From the NCBI GenBank assembly GCA_002077045.2, contig KZ111160.1:38005-102004 (forward strand): DNA of 64,000 bases, read 5' to 3'. Positions within the stretch are counted from its first letter, which is position 1. The number at the start of each line of letters is the position of its first letter. Below the pieces are notes generated by a model. That model worked only from the letters and a program-made list of their open reading frames with translations. It was not told where the DNA came from and did no database searches. The stretch comes from Rachicladosporium sp. CCFEE 5018 (lineage: Eukaryota; Ascomycota; Dothideomycetes; Cladosporiales; Cladosporiaceae). A program made the translations under genes and the position numbers. Shown here one piece after another: positions 43,345 to 53,286 of this stretch.

Positions 43345-44985
43345 TCACACCAAGTCCCCGTACACCATCCCTCCCCTCCCTTTCTGTCTACTGTCAGCCT
43401 TCTCCTTCATCGCCCGTCCAAACATCCTCCTCAGACTGAATCCTTTCTTCTTATCCGTGCCAGCGATGGAAGGCGCGGCTGTCGACTCAACCCTACTCAC
43501 GCCAGGTCTACCCTTCTCCATTCCGGCGCTCGCGGATGGCGTCAAAGGCTCCGTACTGGGAAATAGGGCCAGTCGTTGGGTCGAGGAACGGGCGTCGGTC
43601 TGTTGCGACTGAAGTGAGTCGCCCGTGGGCTGAAGTTTGCTATCAGTAGGCGATGGTCCTTTGTCTGGGGACGCCGCGTTGGAAGCGGGAGGAGTAGGCA
43701 AGGCGGTGAGAGGACCCTGGGCTGGAGTCTCGAGGTGCTTTTTGCGGACCGAGAGGCGGCGGGCGAAGCGGGTGCTGTGGATTACGAATTAGTGAGAGGC
43801 ACCGGAATGTGGGGAGAATAAGGTGGCGGTACCCAGCTATGGAGTCGCGCTTAGATTTGTGAGGGTCTGCCGGGTCAACTTTGCTCAGGGCAGCGATATC
43901 TTTACTTTGCGCGCGGGCGTGGGGAGTCGAGGTCTGCTGTTCGACACCGCGACTAGCAGGTCGGAGAGCTGTAGCTACGTTGTCACCCCAGGTTGCAGCT
44001 CGAGCGGGCTTCGCTGAGCCGTTTGTCACTGGCTTATGCTCAGCGCGTTGGTCGCTTGAGCTCTGTCCTCTTGCTCTCCGGATAACGGTCGCTGACGCCG
44101 AGCGAATGCTGCCTTGCTCGGCGAGCTCGCCATTCGAGTACCCGCGAGAAGGCGTTGGGCCAGTCTGCTTGAGGTACTCTGCGAGATCGGCNNNNNNNNN
44201 NNNNNNNNNNNNNNNNNNNNNNNNNNNNNNNNNNNNNNNNNNNNNNNNNNNNNNNNNNNNNNNNNNNNNNNNNNNNNNNNNNNNNNNNNNNGCCAGCCCT
44301 CTTCAATTGTGTCAAGGTATCTTCCTAGATCCTTAGTGGCGATCTTCCCTTGCTGTGCGTCCAACAACGCTGCATTCATAGCTCTCGTAGTTCGATCGAT
44401 GATCTTCTCGATCTTGTCGTTCCCGTCCAGCAGCTGTGTCCTGAACTTCCGATCCTCCAGCATCGTCTCGAAGACATCCAGATGCGCCATCGGCAACTTC
44501 AAGAACTTGATCCGCTCCTCTATATCTTTGATCGCAAGATCAAAGTCATCCATCGTCCTCTCCAGGAAGTTGTCAACTTCATCTACATGCGTCTGTAGAA
44601 TCTTGACGACCTCCTCGTCCGATTTTGCAGCTTGTTGCTGCAGCAGATGCATACCGAACACAATCTGGGCCATAAGCTTCACCAATGGGTGATGCTGTGC
44701 GCTAGGCTTCTGCTCCCACCTCGTCGTCCAGCTATCGTCGTAGTGTGCTGCATCCAAGATCTTTTGCCTCCTCGTCTCCGCTGAAGCTTCGATCGATCTA
44801 GGCTGGTCATCCTCCGTGGACTCGAGAATCGACTCCTCGAAGGCTGCCTGCATAGCTGGTACCGGATGCGTCGGAGGCTCCATGGCCAGCGCGTCCTCGT
44901 CGTCGCTCGTTGCTGCCTCGTCAGCGGAGGCAGCGGACACAAAGTCCTCGTCGCTCTCGGACGACACCTGCGGGTGGACGACCAT
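43345..44985 (-). CDS. Coiled-coil hypothetical protein, interrupted by an assembly gap (unit B)
   Basis: The gene starts at the ATG at 44985 with an acidic, Ser-rich region, then about 150 residues of predicted helix and coiled coil (for example VKILQTHVDEVDNFLERTM and RTTRAMNAALLDAQQG). It breaks at the N gap 44192-44291, resumes with ADLAEYLKQTGPTPSRG, and after a 58-bp intron (43775-43832) ends at 43345 with a basic disordered tail. The frames on the two sides of the gap do not join across exactly 100 bases, so the N run is filler or hides an intron. No named domain is recognised; the helical part could mediate oligomerisation. Confidence 0.75.
44192..44291. other. Assembly gap of exactly 100 N (placeholder)
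   Basis: The second 100-N run, inside the coiled-coil gene and only 88 bp further along than the equivalent gap of unit A. Reading frames on either side are out of step if the length is taken literally. Confidence 0.95.
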
Positions 44986-45162
44986 TGTTGATGTTGGTGA
45001 CTAGACGAACTACCGACAGGACTCGAAGGAAACGGTTTTACGAGGCCAATGCACTTTTATGCAGAGCTACGGTGCTATCCTTGAGACCCCTGCAGCTCGG
45101 CACACGTGTATGCAGGGGTCGGGGCCACTCAGCGTCTGATTAGTTATACAGTGCACACAGTG

Positions 45163-45921
45163 ATGGTGCATGGTGGGGGTTCAATTGATGGTTCGTCCAT
45201 CATCTGCACGGTTCTGACAAGTCTGCCGCCATTCGTGAATATGGACGCACAGGTGGTGTTGTTGTCAGTCACAGAGACGTGGGTCACGAAAGATGGCGTG
45301 GTGATGCTAGATGATGCGAAAGAAGCATTGCGTCGAGCTCGCGAGCATGCTGGGGCGGCGGTGCAAGGCGATCAGCCGCATGTACAAGACCGGATGGCCA
45401 GATTAGACGTGCAGATCACGTTTGTGCGTGCGGCCGACCCAAATCAAAACTGTAAGAAGCATCGAGGCCACAGCCGAGCCAGTCATCTCTGTTACTTTCT
45501 GTAGCTGACAATTTGTTTTGCAGGGACGCTCACAGCTGATGGATGGGTCAATATGCCAGACTTGTTAGATGTGCTTGCGGCGCCCGCAGCAATCGGTACT
45601 GATAAAACATCGGCAATGCGCGCAATTATATGGAGCCGGCAGTCAGAAGACAACAAGACGAACCTGTTTCTAGTGTTGCACAGACTGAACGAAGGCAACC
45701 GCGTGCTCGCGCATCGGATTCTTGTCGACAATGCAGCTCTCAGGACGCTGACATCTGTCCACGGTTTCTCAGAGTACAGGAGCCAACGCCGTGCCTTCGT
45801 CGAGCCAGTGGAAATGCAGCAGACACTACAATTGAGTGTGGATTATGGAGAGCTGCAATACCTCATTATCCGAGGCGTGGATGGCTGGTTAGCGGACATG
45901 CTCGAGTTCCTTCGACGCTAG
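45163..45921 (+). CDS. Unrecognised protein, possibly truncated by an in-frame stop
   Basis: Two exons (45163-45451 and 45524-45921; 72-bp intron, GTAAGA...TTTTGCAG) join to 228 aa. The start may also be the ATG at 45241. The product is mixed alpha/beta in appearance, with MDAQVVLLSVTETWVTKDG and LDVLAAPAAIGTDKTS. No motif is recognised. The stop is TAG at 45919; the same frame then stays open from 45922 to 46245 and looks protein-like (IYQPVLRGDNVILHPFVQ...). The original gene may therefore be 108 codons longer and carry a nonsense change, or a nonstandard intron may remove the stop. It lies divergent from the coiled-coil gene. Confidence 0.5.
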
Positions 45922-46261
45922 ACTTGTCGAGGTCTTCGAATTGCCGTGGTTATCTACCAGCCGGTGTTACGAGGCGACAACGTCATCTTACACCCATTTG
46001 TTCAGCGGATGATGTTCTGGAACGGAGCATGGCAAGGATATGTGTGCGCGCCTCTTTGTGCGCTTGCGCTAATGAATGCGGTAATCAACCTCCAGCAGTT
46101 GCCTGCACTCCCGCTAGGTGGGCTTCATCCGCAACTCCCAGCAACACCGGAGAATCTGTACGTGGCGCTTAACCAATCGATCGAGGAGGGTAAGGCGATG
46201 AGCGACATGACGTGGTACAATACGGGGAGGAACCACATGTATTAAATAGATGATCTCCAAG

Positions 46262-47491
46262 ATGAGCAACGTGCGGATCGTCGTGGGAGCCCGCTGCCGG
46301 GTCATTTCACAAGGAGCTAGCCCAGAGCACAAGTAATCAGAAGCGCAAAGCAGACGCAAAGCAGGGCCTGCCAGTGCCGCGGAGTCGTCTCCAAGTCCTC
46401 ATCAGCAGACCCAGCGAACTCCTATCGCGCGAGCAGGGCACTTGCCACCTGCACTAGGGGAGCAAGCCGGCGCCGCTTCTTCGTCGGTGAGCGCGCCGAA
46501 TGACGCTCTCTCGGTCGTCGAGATCCGATCAGCTCTTGGTAGCCAGGTCAATGGACAGTCTCCAAAGCTTGCAGCCAATGGCAGCCATGCAAGACCTCCC
46601 ATCAACGGTCAGACTGTCACGAGTGCCCTAGAAACGACTCCGCTAGCAAAAGCCACGAGTACAGATGGTGTTGCTCCATCCCTCAAGGTTTTCGTCAATC
46701 CATCCCTAGGTAAGCTCGCTCCACCTGCGGAGTCGGACGAGCAGCGCGCTGCGAAACCCGCACGAACAGACGGGCCCGTAACCATTGATTTGAGAAACGA
46801 CAATGATCCACACCAGGCACTACATCAAGCTGTGGCACTGCTCAAGCGGCAAGGTTCAGATGGCGACCTCGAGAAACTTACGCGCTTCATCAAGGACCGG
46901 CACAATCGATGGACTCAGCAAGGCTCTTGGTTGTTTGATAACATCAATCGCCTGGTCAATGCCCCTGCGCAGTCAGGCGGTCCCACTCCCGGATCGATTG
47001 CAACAAATCTGCGCAAGATTGAGCGAAGGATTGATCATGTGCAGGGGGTCATTGGGCAAAGCATCAACACAGCAAACTCCTTCGTCATGGCCGAGCTCGC
47101 GAACGCCAATCGCATGCTGCCGTGGCTCGAAGGTTGTCGCAAGACAGGCGCTAACAAGGTGCAAGAACGTGACGACGCTTGGCGCAGTAAGACCGCGGCA
47201 TTCCATGATGGTGCGCGGTATGCTCGTGCGGCCGCCGAGAAGAGGCTCGAAGAGCGACTAGAGCAGCAACAGCGAATGATTGAGGAGCAGCATGGTCTTC
47301 TCGCCAGATTCTTGCAAGCCAATGACATTGACCTCGAAGCCGAGGACAAGGCATCAGAAGGCACAGACGAACGAGAAGAGAGCTTGGGTGCTCAGCTCAC
47401 GAGAGAATTGGACGAGCAGGAGAGACGAGGACGGGAAGATGCGAGGGCCCAGTCTGGCGGAGAGCCGATTGCTGTCGATGACGATGGGTAA
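46262..47491 (+). CDS. Unrecognised coiled-coil protein, 5' exon uncertain
   Basis: A long open frame covers 46337-47491 without an ATG until far inside, so an upstream exon is needed; the ATG at 46262 with an intron ending near 46405 is a workable model. The first ~130 residues are Ser/Pro/Ala-rich and disordered. From about IDLRNDNDPHQALHQAV onward there is helical sequence with a long charged coiled coil (EKRLEERLEQQQRMIEEQ), ending in an acidic tail. No named domain is recognised. It ends only two bases from the stop of the convergent D-serine dehydratase-like gene. Confidence 0.55.
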
Positions 47492-47493
47492 GC

Positions 47494-49040
47494 CTACCAC
47501 CCACGCCACCTTATCCACACATCAACGACCTTGTTTGGATCGTCGGAGTCAGAGTCGACGATCAAGTACCAGCCAAAGTTCGGACCGTTCATGCAAGCAT
47601 GATTCGGATAGATCATGAGCTTCTCACCGACTTGTAGTCGCCTGATCTTGTCAGCTGAGCCTTCCCATGTCAATACCCCATGCTCCTGGCTGATGCGACC
47701 AACGACCCAGCCTGTACGCTCCGCCTCTGGATCGTACACTTGATTCTGCTTCTCAGGCCACGATGAGACGACACCCCAGCCATCGTAGCTCTTACATGGC
47801 TCTCGGCCAAGTACGATAGAGCCTGCTGCCATCATGGCTTCCGGCTTGCCTCGATCGTCGTACACACTTGTGACTTCGACAAGGGTACGTAGACCGAGAT
47901 CGGCGAATGATAGCATGCTCCCTGCTGACTCTGATGAAGCCTGCGCAGGCCGTGCGCGAGTAGCGAGCTGCTGCATATCGAGCACCGCGTATACGCCGGC
48001 ATGTAGCTCAACCTCGAACGATCGATTCACGCGTTCAAGTAGCTCTCGATACTCCTTGGTACCCTCACTGTCGTCGAGGATGTTCTGCGTTGAGGTTGTC
48101 GTAGGGGTGGCACCCAGCAAGAGCACCATTTTCGGCGCATCGGGATCCTTAGATGCCACAGCGCCCGCACACTTGAGGAACTCGATCGCCGCTTCCTCGA
48201 GCCCTTGCAATTCACCGGAGAACGCTTTAAGAGCCTCTGCGGGACTGCTGACAGCATACGAGTGGCCCATATGAGCATACAAGCCTGTGACCTTCACCCG
48301 CTGAGATGCGTTGAGTGCGTACGCCAGATCGGCTAGCTGGCCAGATCCAACGGCAACGCCAGCTCGATGGTAGCCGACATCTACCTTGACAAACACAGGA
48401 GTCTTGCCTGGCCATGCTTCGTTGGTTACGCTGTCCAGCAGAGCTACATGGTCTTTGTGATCAACGAACAGGGACACGCTGCCTTCGCCAAGCTGCCGAA
48501 CGACAGCTCCGAGGCGTGGAATGGATGATGCGGACACAGGCAGGCCGTAGATGATCTGTCTCCGATCAGTCAATCACTTTCGATAGCCCTCGGATCTGGA
48601 GTTGCCCACGTTGATCGACCTGCCTTCCCCCTTACACGCCTGGAGATACGGCACCAAATGCTCGATCTCCGACACCGTGCTCGCAACAAGTTTCACATCC
48701 TGTGTGTCTTCGCCAACTTGCAGCTTCGTCAACTCGGTGGTCTAGACCACCTCACTTGTCAGTATCAACCGCATTGCCTTTCGAACGAGATACTGTTGCG
48801 TACCTTGTGAGTCTTGACATGAGGTCGGAAGCCTACGCCTAGCTTCCGCGTCGTCTCGAGCATCAACTTGCAGTTTCGTCGGGCGACTGCTGCGTCGATG
48901 ACTACAGCTGGTGCCTGGACATCTTTAAGTGCTCGGCCGACGTAGTGCTCTCGCAAAGCTGCGACTAACGGACTCGGGTAGAACGATGGTGCGTGGAACA
49001 CTGGCTGGTCAGCTGCATCGTGATGCTCCGGATCTGCCAT
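47494..49040 (-). CDS. DSD1: D-serine dehydratase / D-threonine aldolase-like PLP enzyme
   Basis: Three exons (49040-48804, 48741-48610, 48555-47494) give 476 aa, in the size range of fungal DSD1 proteins. The fold-type III (alanine racemase-like) barrel begins with AVVIDAAVARRN and carries the PLP lysine in RPHVKTHK (about residue 76 or 79). The C-terminal DSD domain has the zinc-binding His/Cys pair in YPNHACMNG and the family ending VDVWIRWRGW. Such enzymes deaminate D-serine or related D-3-hydroxyamino acids using PLP and Zn in the cytosol. The exact substrate cannot be read from sequence. The second intron uses a GTGGGC donor. Confidence 0.88.
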
Positions 49041-49289
49041 GCTTGCGGCACGCGAAGCGATATCTCAAGTCCTCGGTCACAACATTGACGACTGCCTCAT
49101 CAATGTAGACGTCGTGGAAGTGCTTCCGAATGCTCTCAGTCACAGCCATCGGACAATCCTGCGTCCGATGCCGCAACATGGCCACAGTCGGGTTTGCCCA
49201 CTACCAAATGTGACTGTAGATTCACCGACGACACTTGGGAGTAGTACGACATGGCACAGCACAGTTCTATATATCACGTTGGGTATATG

Positions 49290-51351
49290 CTACGGCACTC
49301 CGAGCCCATTCACTTCACCCTGCTCGTTCCGCACAGCCCCATCAACAGAGTAGCTAGCCCGCCATCGTAGCTTGACGGATGTGCCTTTGCCTCGCTCTAC
49401 GCCTTGCACGCGGACGGTCTGCGTTATGCCGTCTTTCTGGCTCGGCGCCAGCGTTCGTGAGCTCTGCGGTGACAACGCGAGAGTAAGGCCCTGTGACTTG
49501 CGTTAGTAAGTCACATTAACATGTGTACAGGTGATGGGAGCGTGCCTTGGTGACTGCTAGTTGGAACGTCAGATCCGTGATCGCCGACGCAGTAGCATTA
49601 CTTATACTACTGTTCACCAACAATTCTGTGTCACTGGTTCGCGAAACGGAGAAGACTGTTCGTATCGTTGAGTTTGTCACGATGAGTTCTTGCGGTTGAT
49701 CAGGGAGCGCAGAGCTGAATGTCCACTCGTCTTCTGCTCCCGTTGGTGCTGGAGGTTTCGTATCACCTCCCAGGCCGAGCAGGTCCAAGTTCGCTGCACC
49801 TGGCGGCGGAGCCTGGGATGGTGGCGCAGGGGACCGGGACTGGAACTGCATTGGCGATGCTGTTCGCGAGGGTGTGTTGAGCGCGGCGAAAGGGTCGTTC
49901 TTCTTTGGTGGAGGCGGAGGTTGCGAAGCAGACGGGATTGGGGTTGCAGGTTTCGCTGCCTGTGGTGCGATCGAGCCGAAGAGGTCCTGACTTGCGTTCT
50001 GAGGGGCCTGGGATGAAAGTCTGGCGGGGATTGGGGGCTGGGAGGGCGTCTGTTGTCGCGAGGCGGAGAACTGCGCCATAATGTCTGCATTGCCCATCGC
50101 TGGCGATTTCGAGGTGCCGTTGGTGGTTGAGGAGCCGAGAGAAATCCCACCACCTGAACCGTAGTTGCCGTCGCCCATGTTGAGACCGAGGAGATCGTCT
50201 TCGAGTGCGCTACCTGCTGGTTGCCGTGCTTGACTCGAGGGTTGTGACTGTGCAGGCGCACTTGCGTCCTCCATACCACCAAAGTCGATGAGTGACAGTT
50301 CGTTGTCTGGTCCTTTCCGTACACCAGCGCCGCTCGTCCCCAGCGTTCCTTTGGGAATCGCATTTGCCGCCTCGAGATCCCCCTTCTTCACGAGTTTATA
50401 TCGCTCGATGGTCCGATGAATACTATCATTGATCTCAAACAGTTTCGCCACAGCCTCCGTATCGTCGCTCTCCTCCTCACACATCTTCTGGATCTTCGGA
50501 CTCGCACTTGCAAGCGCATTCGCTAGCTCCTCATAGACATCCCCCTCCTTGATCTCCTCTCCAACCTTATAGCCTTGCAGCATCTCCTCCAGCAGCTTAG
50601 CTTTCTGCTGTATCCTCCCCACCTCCTCCGCCGCCTTCGCCCTGTAGTCCGTCTTCCGCCGTGTGTCATACCCAGCCATGACCTTCATCAGCTTGTTCGC
50701 CTCTTGTAAATCATGCGGCGTGCCTCGTCTAATCAGCTCCTGCAGCTTCGCGCTCTGCGCTTCTCGTTCCTCCGCCTCCATCTCGTCCGCACTCTTCAGA
50801 TTGTCGCTCGGGTTCAACACTGCTGCATCTTCTCTCCGTACTTCAGGGAACTGATAGCCCTTGTGATGCAGTAGGCGGTGCATGTCCCGCACAAACCCTA
50901 GATCCTCGCGGTACTTGGAAGTCTCGCATATCGTCTTCCGCCACTCCTCGATTAGTTCTAGAATCCTGTTCTGCACTCTCGTCGTCCTGATCGGCGGACG
51001 TTCCGGGAATCTCCTCACCAACTCATTCAAAAAGTCCTTTGTGCTTATTTGGAGCTGGAAAGGGTACCCGCAGTTCTTCACGCATATGTCCAGCAGACTT
51101 AGCGCCAGAAGGGAGACGTTTGGGTTGCGGTGGTTAATGTAGCCTACTATGCTCACTGCTGCTTCGCGCGGTGCGGAGCCCTTTTTGGAGTTTATCAGGT
51201 CTGCTATTTCCAGGCAAAGGGCGAGATTTGGCTCGTAGTTTTCCGGGGAACAGGCATTCTGAATGTAGCGCTGTAGGGGCGTCGCGGCGGCCTCGGTAGG
51301 GTAGGCAAAGCGGTCGCGGGCGGCGTAGCGGGCGGAGGCTGCCTCCATCAT
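49290..51351 (-). CDS. GGA: GGA-type Golgi clathrin adaptor
   Basis: Exon 1 (51351-49546) and exon 2 (49490-49290) encode 668 aa. A VHS domain (about 20-165, PLQRYIQNACSPENYEPNL...) is followed by a GAT domain (about 200-330), which in the family binds Arf1-GTP and ubiquitin. A long Pro/Gln/Ser hinge holds clathrin-box-like motifs (DDLLGLNM, LDLLGLG). A gamma-adaptin ear (GAE) domain from about 545 recruits accessory proteins. GGAs sort cargo at the trans-Golgi network. The single intron appears to be GC-AG: the ear sequence joins only with AAG|GCACGC as donor, a TACTAAC branch site and CACAG acceptor. Divergent from TSR3 across 384 bp. Confidence 0.93.
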
Positions 51352-51735
51352 GGGTGGTGGGGGCGATGGCCTCGGGATTGGGTGAAGGGCTAGGACATTC
51401 GATTGTCGTAGGGCATGTGATATCTTCAGCGCTCACCTCAGTGATCAATTTGGGGTTTATGGGTTCTGGTAAGCTGGCAGTTCATGTGCGTGGTGAGGAC
51501 TTGGGCGTTGTGGGACCTGAGATATGACGTGGGGTAACATTTGTTCATTGCAGGTGATTTGGCATGTGCCTCGCCACTCCTCTTCTACATCGTTCACAAC
51601 TGCACGCATCTGCTTGAGATCTGCTTGGAGAGCCTGCCAATCGACGTCAGATTGATCTATATCGCTAGCTGTAGCAAGAAACCTGCTCCCCGGGTCGACT
51701 AAGCACTTTCCTCGGCCATCTGCAACACCATCGCA
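51352..51735. promoter_or_regulatory. Divergent promoter of GGA and TSR3
   Basis: These 384 bp lie between two outward-facing start codons, so both promoters are here. A minus-strand open frame overlapping 51457-51813 is not credible because it runs through the TSR3 start. Confidence 0.5.
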
Positions 51736-52968
51736 ATGCGCCACAAGAAAGACCTCTCCTCCAAAGGCAAGAAAGGCGCTAACAACGGCCGCACCTTCGC
51801 CCAGCATACTCACCCCGAGCGAGAAAATGGCCTCGGAGGCGGCAAACGCCCAGCCTTCAAAGCCGCAGCCTGGGATCTAAACCACTGCGATGCAAAACGT
51901 TGCTCAGGCAAGAAGCTGATCCGGCTTGGGCTCATGCGAGAGCTACACGTGGGTCAAAAGCATCCTGGTGTGATCATATCACCTAAAGCGAAGACTATCA
52001 TTTCGCCTGCAGATCGGGAAATCCTGGAGCAGTTCGGTGCTGCTGTCGTGGAGGCATCGTGGAACAGGATAGAGGAAGTGCCGTTTGCGAAGATTGGAGG
52101 GAAGAATGAGCGGCTACTTCCCTATCTCATTGCTGCAAACCCTACGAACTACGGCAAACCGTGGCGGCTCAACTGCGTCGAAGCTTTAGCAGCAGCTTTC
52201 TGGATCTGCGGGCACAGGGAGTGGGCAGAGGAGATTCTGGGACCATTCAGCTACGGCGAGGCATTCCTGGAGATCAACGATGCGCCTTTAAGGCGTTATG
52301 CGGCATCAGCGGATGAGGAGGGTATCAAGCAGGCGGAGAAGGATTGGCTAGAGAAGATTGAGGGGGAGTGGAAGAAGGATCGGGAGGAGAAGGGCGAGCA
52401 GAAGGGCCAGGGGGATGTTTGGGCCGGGGGAAATATGAATAGGCGGGATGTTGGGCGTGATGATGAGAGTGACGAGGATGGCAGCGACGGTGAGGAGGGC
52501 GACGAAGATAGCGATGGGAGTAGTTTGGGTGGGATCCAACTTGGTGGTCCTAAGCCTGGCCAAAAGTCCTCGAACGAGGAAGAAGAGGAGGAAGAAGAGA
52601 CCGATCCCTTTGCTCTCCCACCATCAGACGACGAGGAAGAGATGGCAGAGCTGCGCCGCCGCGTACTAGCATCGAAACCCTTCGCAAATCCCTCGAAGCA
52701 CCCTCAACCCGACTCCGAACGCGCAGCGCCAGAAAGACTCATACGACCTTCTCAGCCTGCGCTACCGATTGACTCCGATGCTGAGTCTGGCTCAGATGTT
52801 GGCGTCCAGGAGGACGATGACTTCGATAACATCATGAACGCCGCTCCCATCACGGATCGTGCTGGCATTGCAGCGGCGCAACGGAAACGCAACATGGAGA
52901 GGGAGGGCAAGTTGAGTGTGAAGTTCAGCAGGACGGTGGTAGACGCGCCGAGGAAACAGCCTGGGTAG
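51736..52968 (+). CDS. TSR3: 18S rRNA aminocarboxypropyltransferase
   Basis: A single exon of 410 aa. The conserved domain spans about residues 43-215: WDLNHCDAKRCSGKKLIRLGLM, then HPGVIISPKA, AADN-like positions, LLPYLIAANPTNYGKPWRLNCVEALAAA and ILGPFSYGEAFLEIN. Tsr3 transfers the 3-amino-3-carboxypropyl group of SAM to the N1-methylpseudouridine of 18S rRNA, a late cytoplasmic step of 40S maturation. The C-terminal half is a Glu/Asp/Ser-rich disordered tail, longer than in yeast, as is usual in filamentous fungi. The start at 51736 precedes a basic N-terminus, MRHKKDLSSKGKKG. NEP1, which methylates the same nucleotide first, is 9 kb downstream. Confidence 0.94.
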   Translation: MRHKKDLSSKGKKGANNGRTFAQHTHPERENGLGGGKRPAFKAAAWDLNHCDAKRCSGKKLIRLGLMRELHVGQKHPGVIISPKAKTIISPADREILEQFGAAVVEASWNRIEEVPFAKIGGKNERLLPYLIAANPTNYGKPWRLNCVEALAAAFWICGHREWAEEILGPFSYGEAFLEINDAPLRRYAASADEEGIKQAEKDWLEKIEGEWKKDREEKGEQKGQGDVWAGGNMNRRDVGRDDESDEDGSDGEEGDEDSDGSSLGGIQLGGPKPGQKSSNEEEEEEEETDPFALPPSDDEEEMAELRRRVLASKPFANPSKHPQPDSERAAPERLIRPSQPALPIDSDAESGSDVGVQEDDDFDNIMNAAPITDRAGIAAAQRKRNMEREGKLSVKFSRTVVDAPRKQPG

Positions 52969-53286
52969 CGAGCCACGTCGGAAGAATACTTGTACAGCAG
53001 TGCCACACACAGACCTTCCAATGACACTGTAGGTTACTCTGCAAGAACCAACCACAAACGATTGTCTTCCCAGGTCTTGGCGAAAACTTGTCGTCCGGCC
53101 AACCACAAAACGTAAACACATGGATCGCGCTTGCCTGCACAGCAGACGGCGGACCAACGCATCGGGAGGAAGTCGTTTGCGCAACACGCACAGCATCCAT
53201 CTCCACGCACACTTATCATCATACATACACACGCACATACGCAGATACACAACATCTTCTCATAGCCCGATGCCACCCAACCCATC
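52969..53286. other. Intergenic between TSR3 and ASPM-like gene
   Basis: 318 bp; presumably the TSR3 3' UTR and the ASPM-like promoter. A CA-rich stretch (acatacacacgcacatacgc) around 53222-53245 lies just before the ASPM-like start. Nothing else is seen. Confidence 0.5.

Larger units (their letters stand above)
24283..44103. repeat. Unit B of the ~24.28-kb near-tandem duplication
   Basis: This is the counterpart of 1-19822. Similarity starts at the window edge of unit A, so the real left border is unknown. On the right unit B continues 88 bp beyond the end of unit A before its own N gap. Gene order, introns and intergenic sizes correspond, with indels of up to about ten bases. Between the two units lie the unrecognised 3' gene fragment and the RSC-like gene, which would belong to the repeat unit if this is a true tandem. 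Confidence 0.95.

Noticed and set aside
1..44191. RIP-type decay (C-to-T, G-to-A) of the duplicated units
   Set aside because: Differences include many transversions and small indels, and most frames stay open in both units, so the pattern does not look like repeat-induced point mutation.
45130..45162. Upstream start near 45106 for the unrecognised gene
   Set aside because: There is no ATG at that position; the first in-frame ATG is at 45163.
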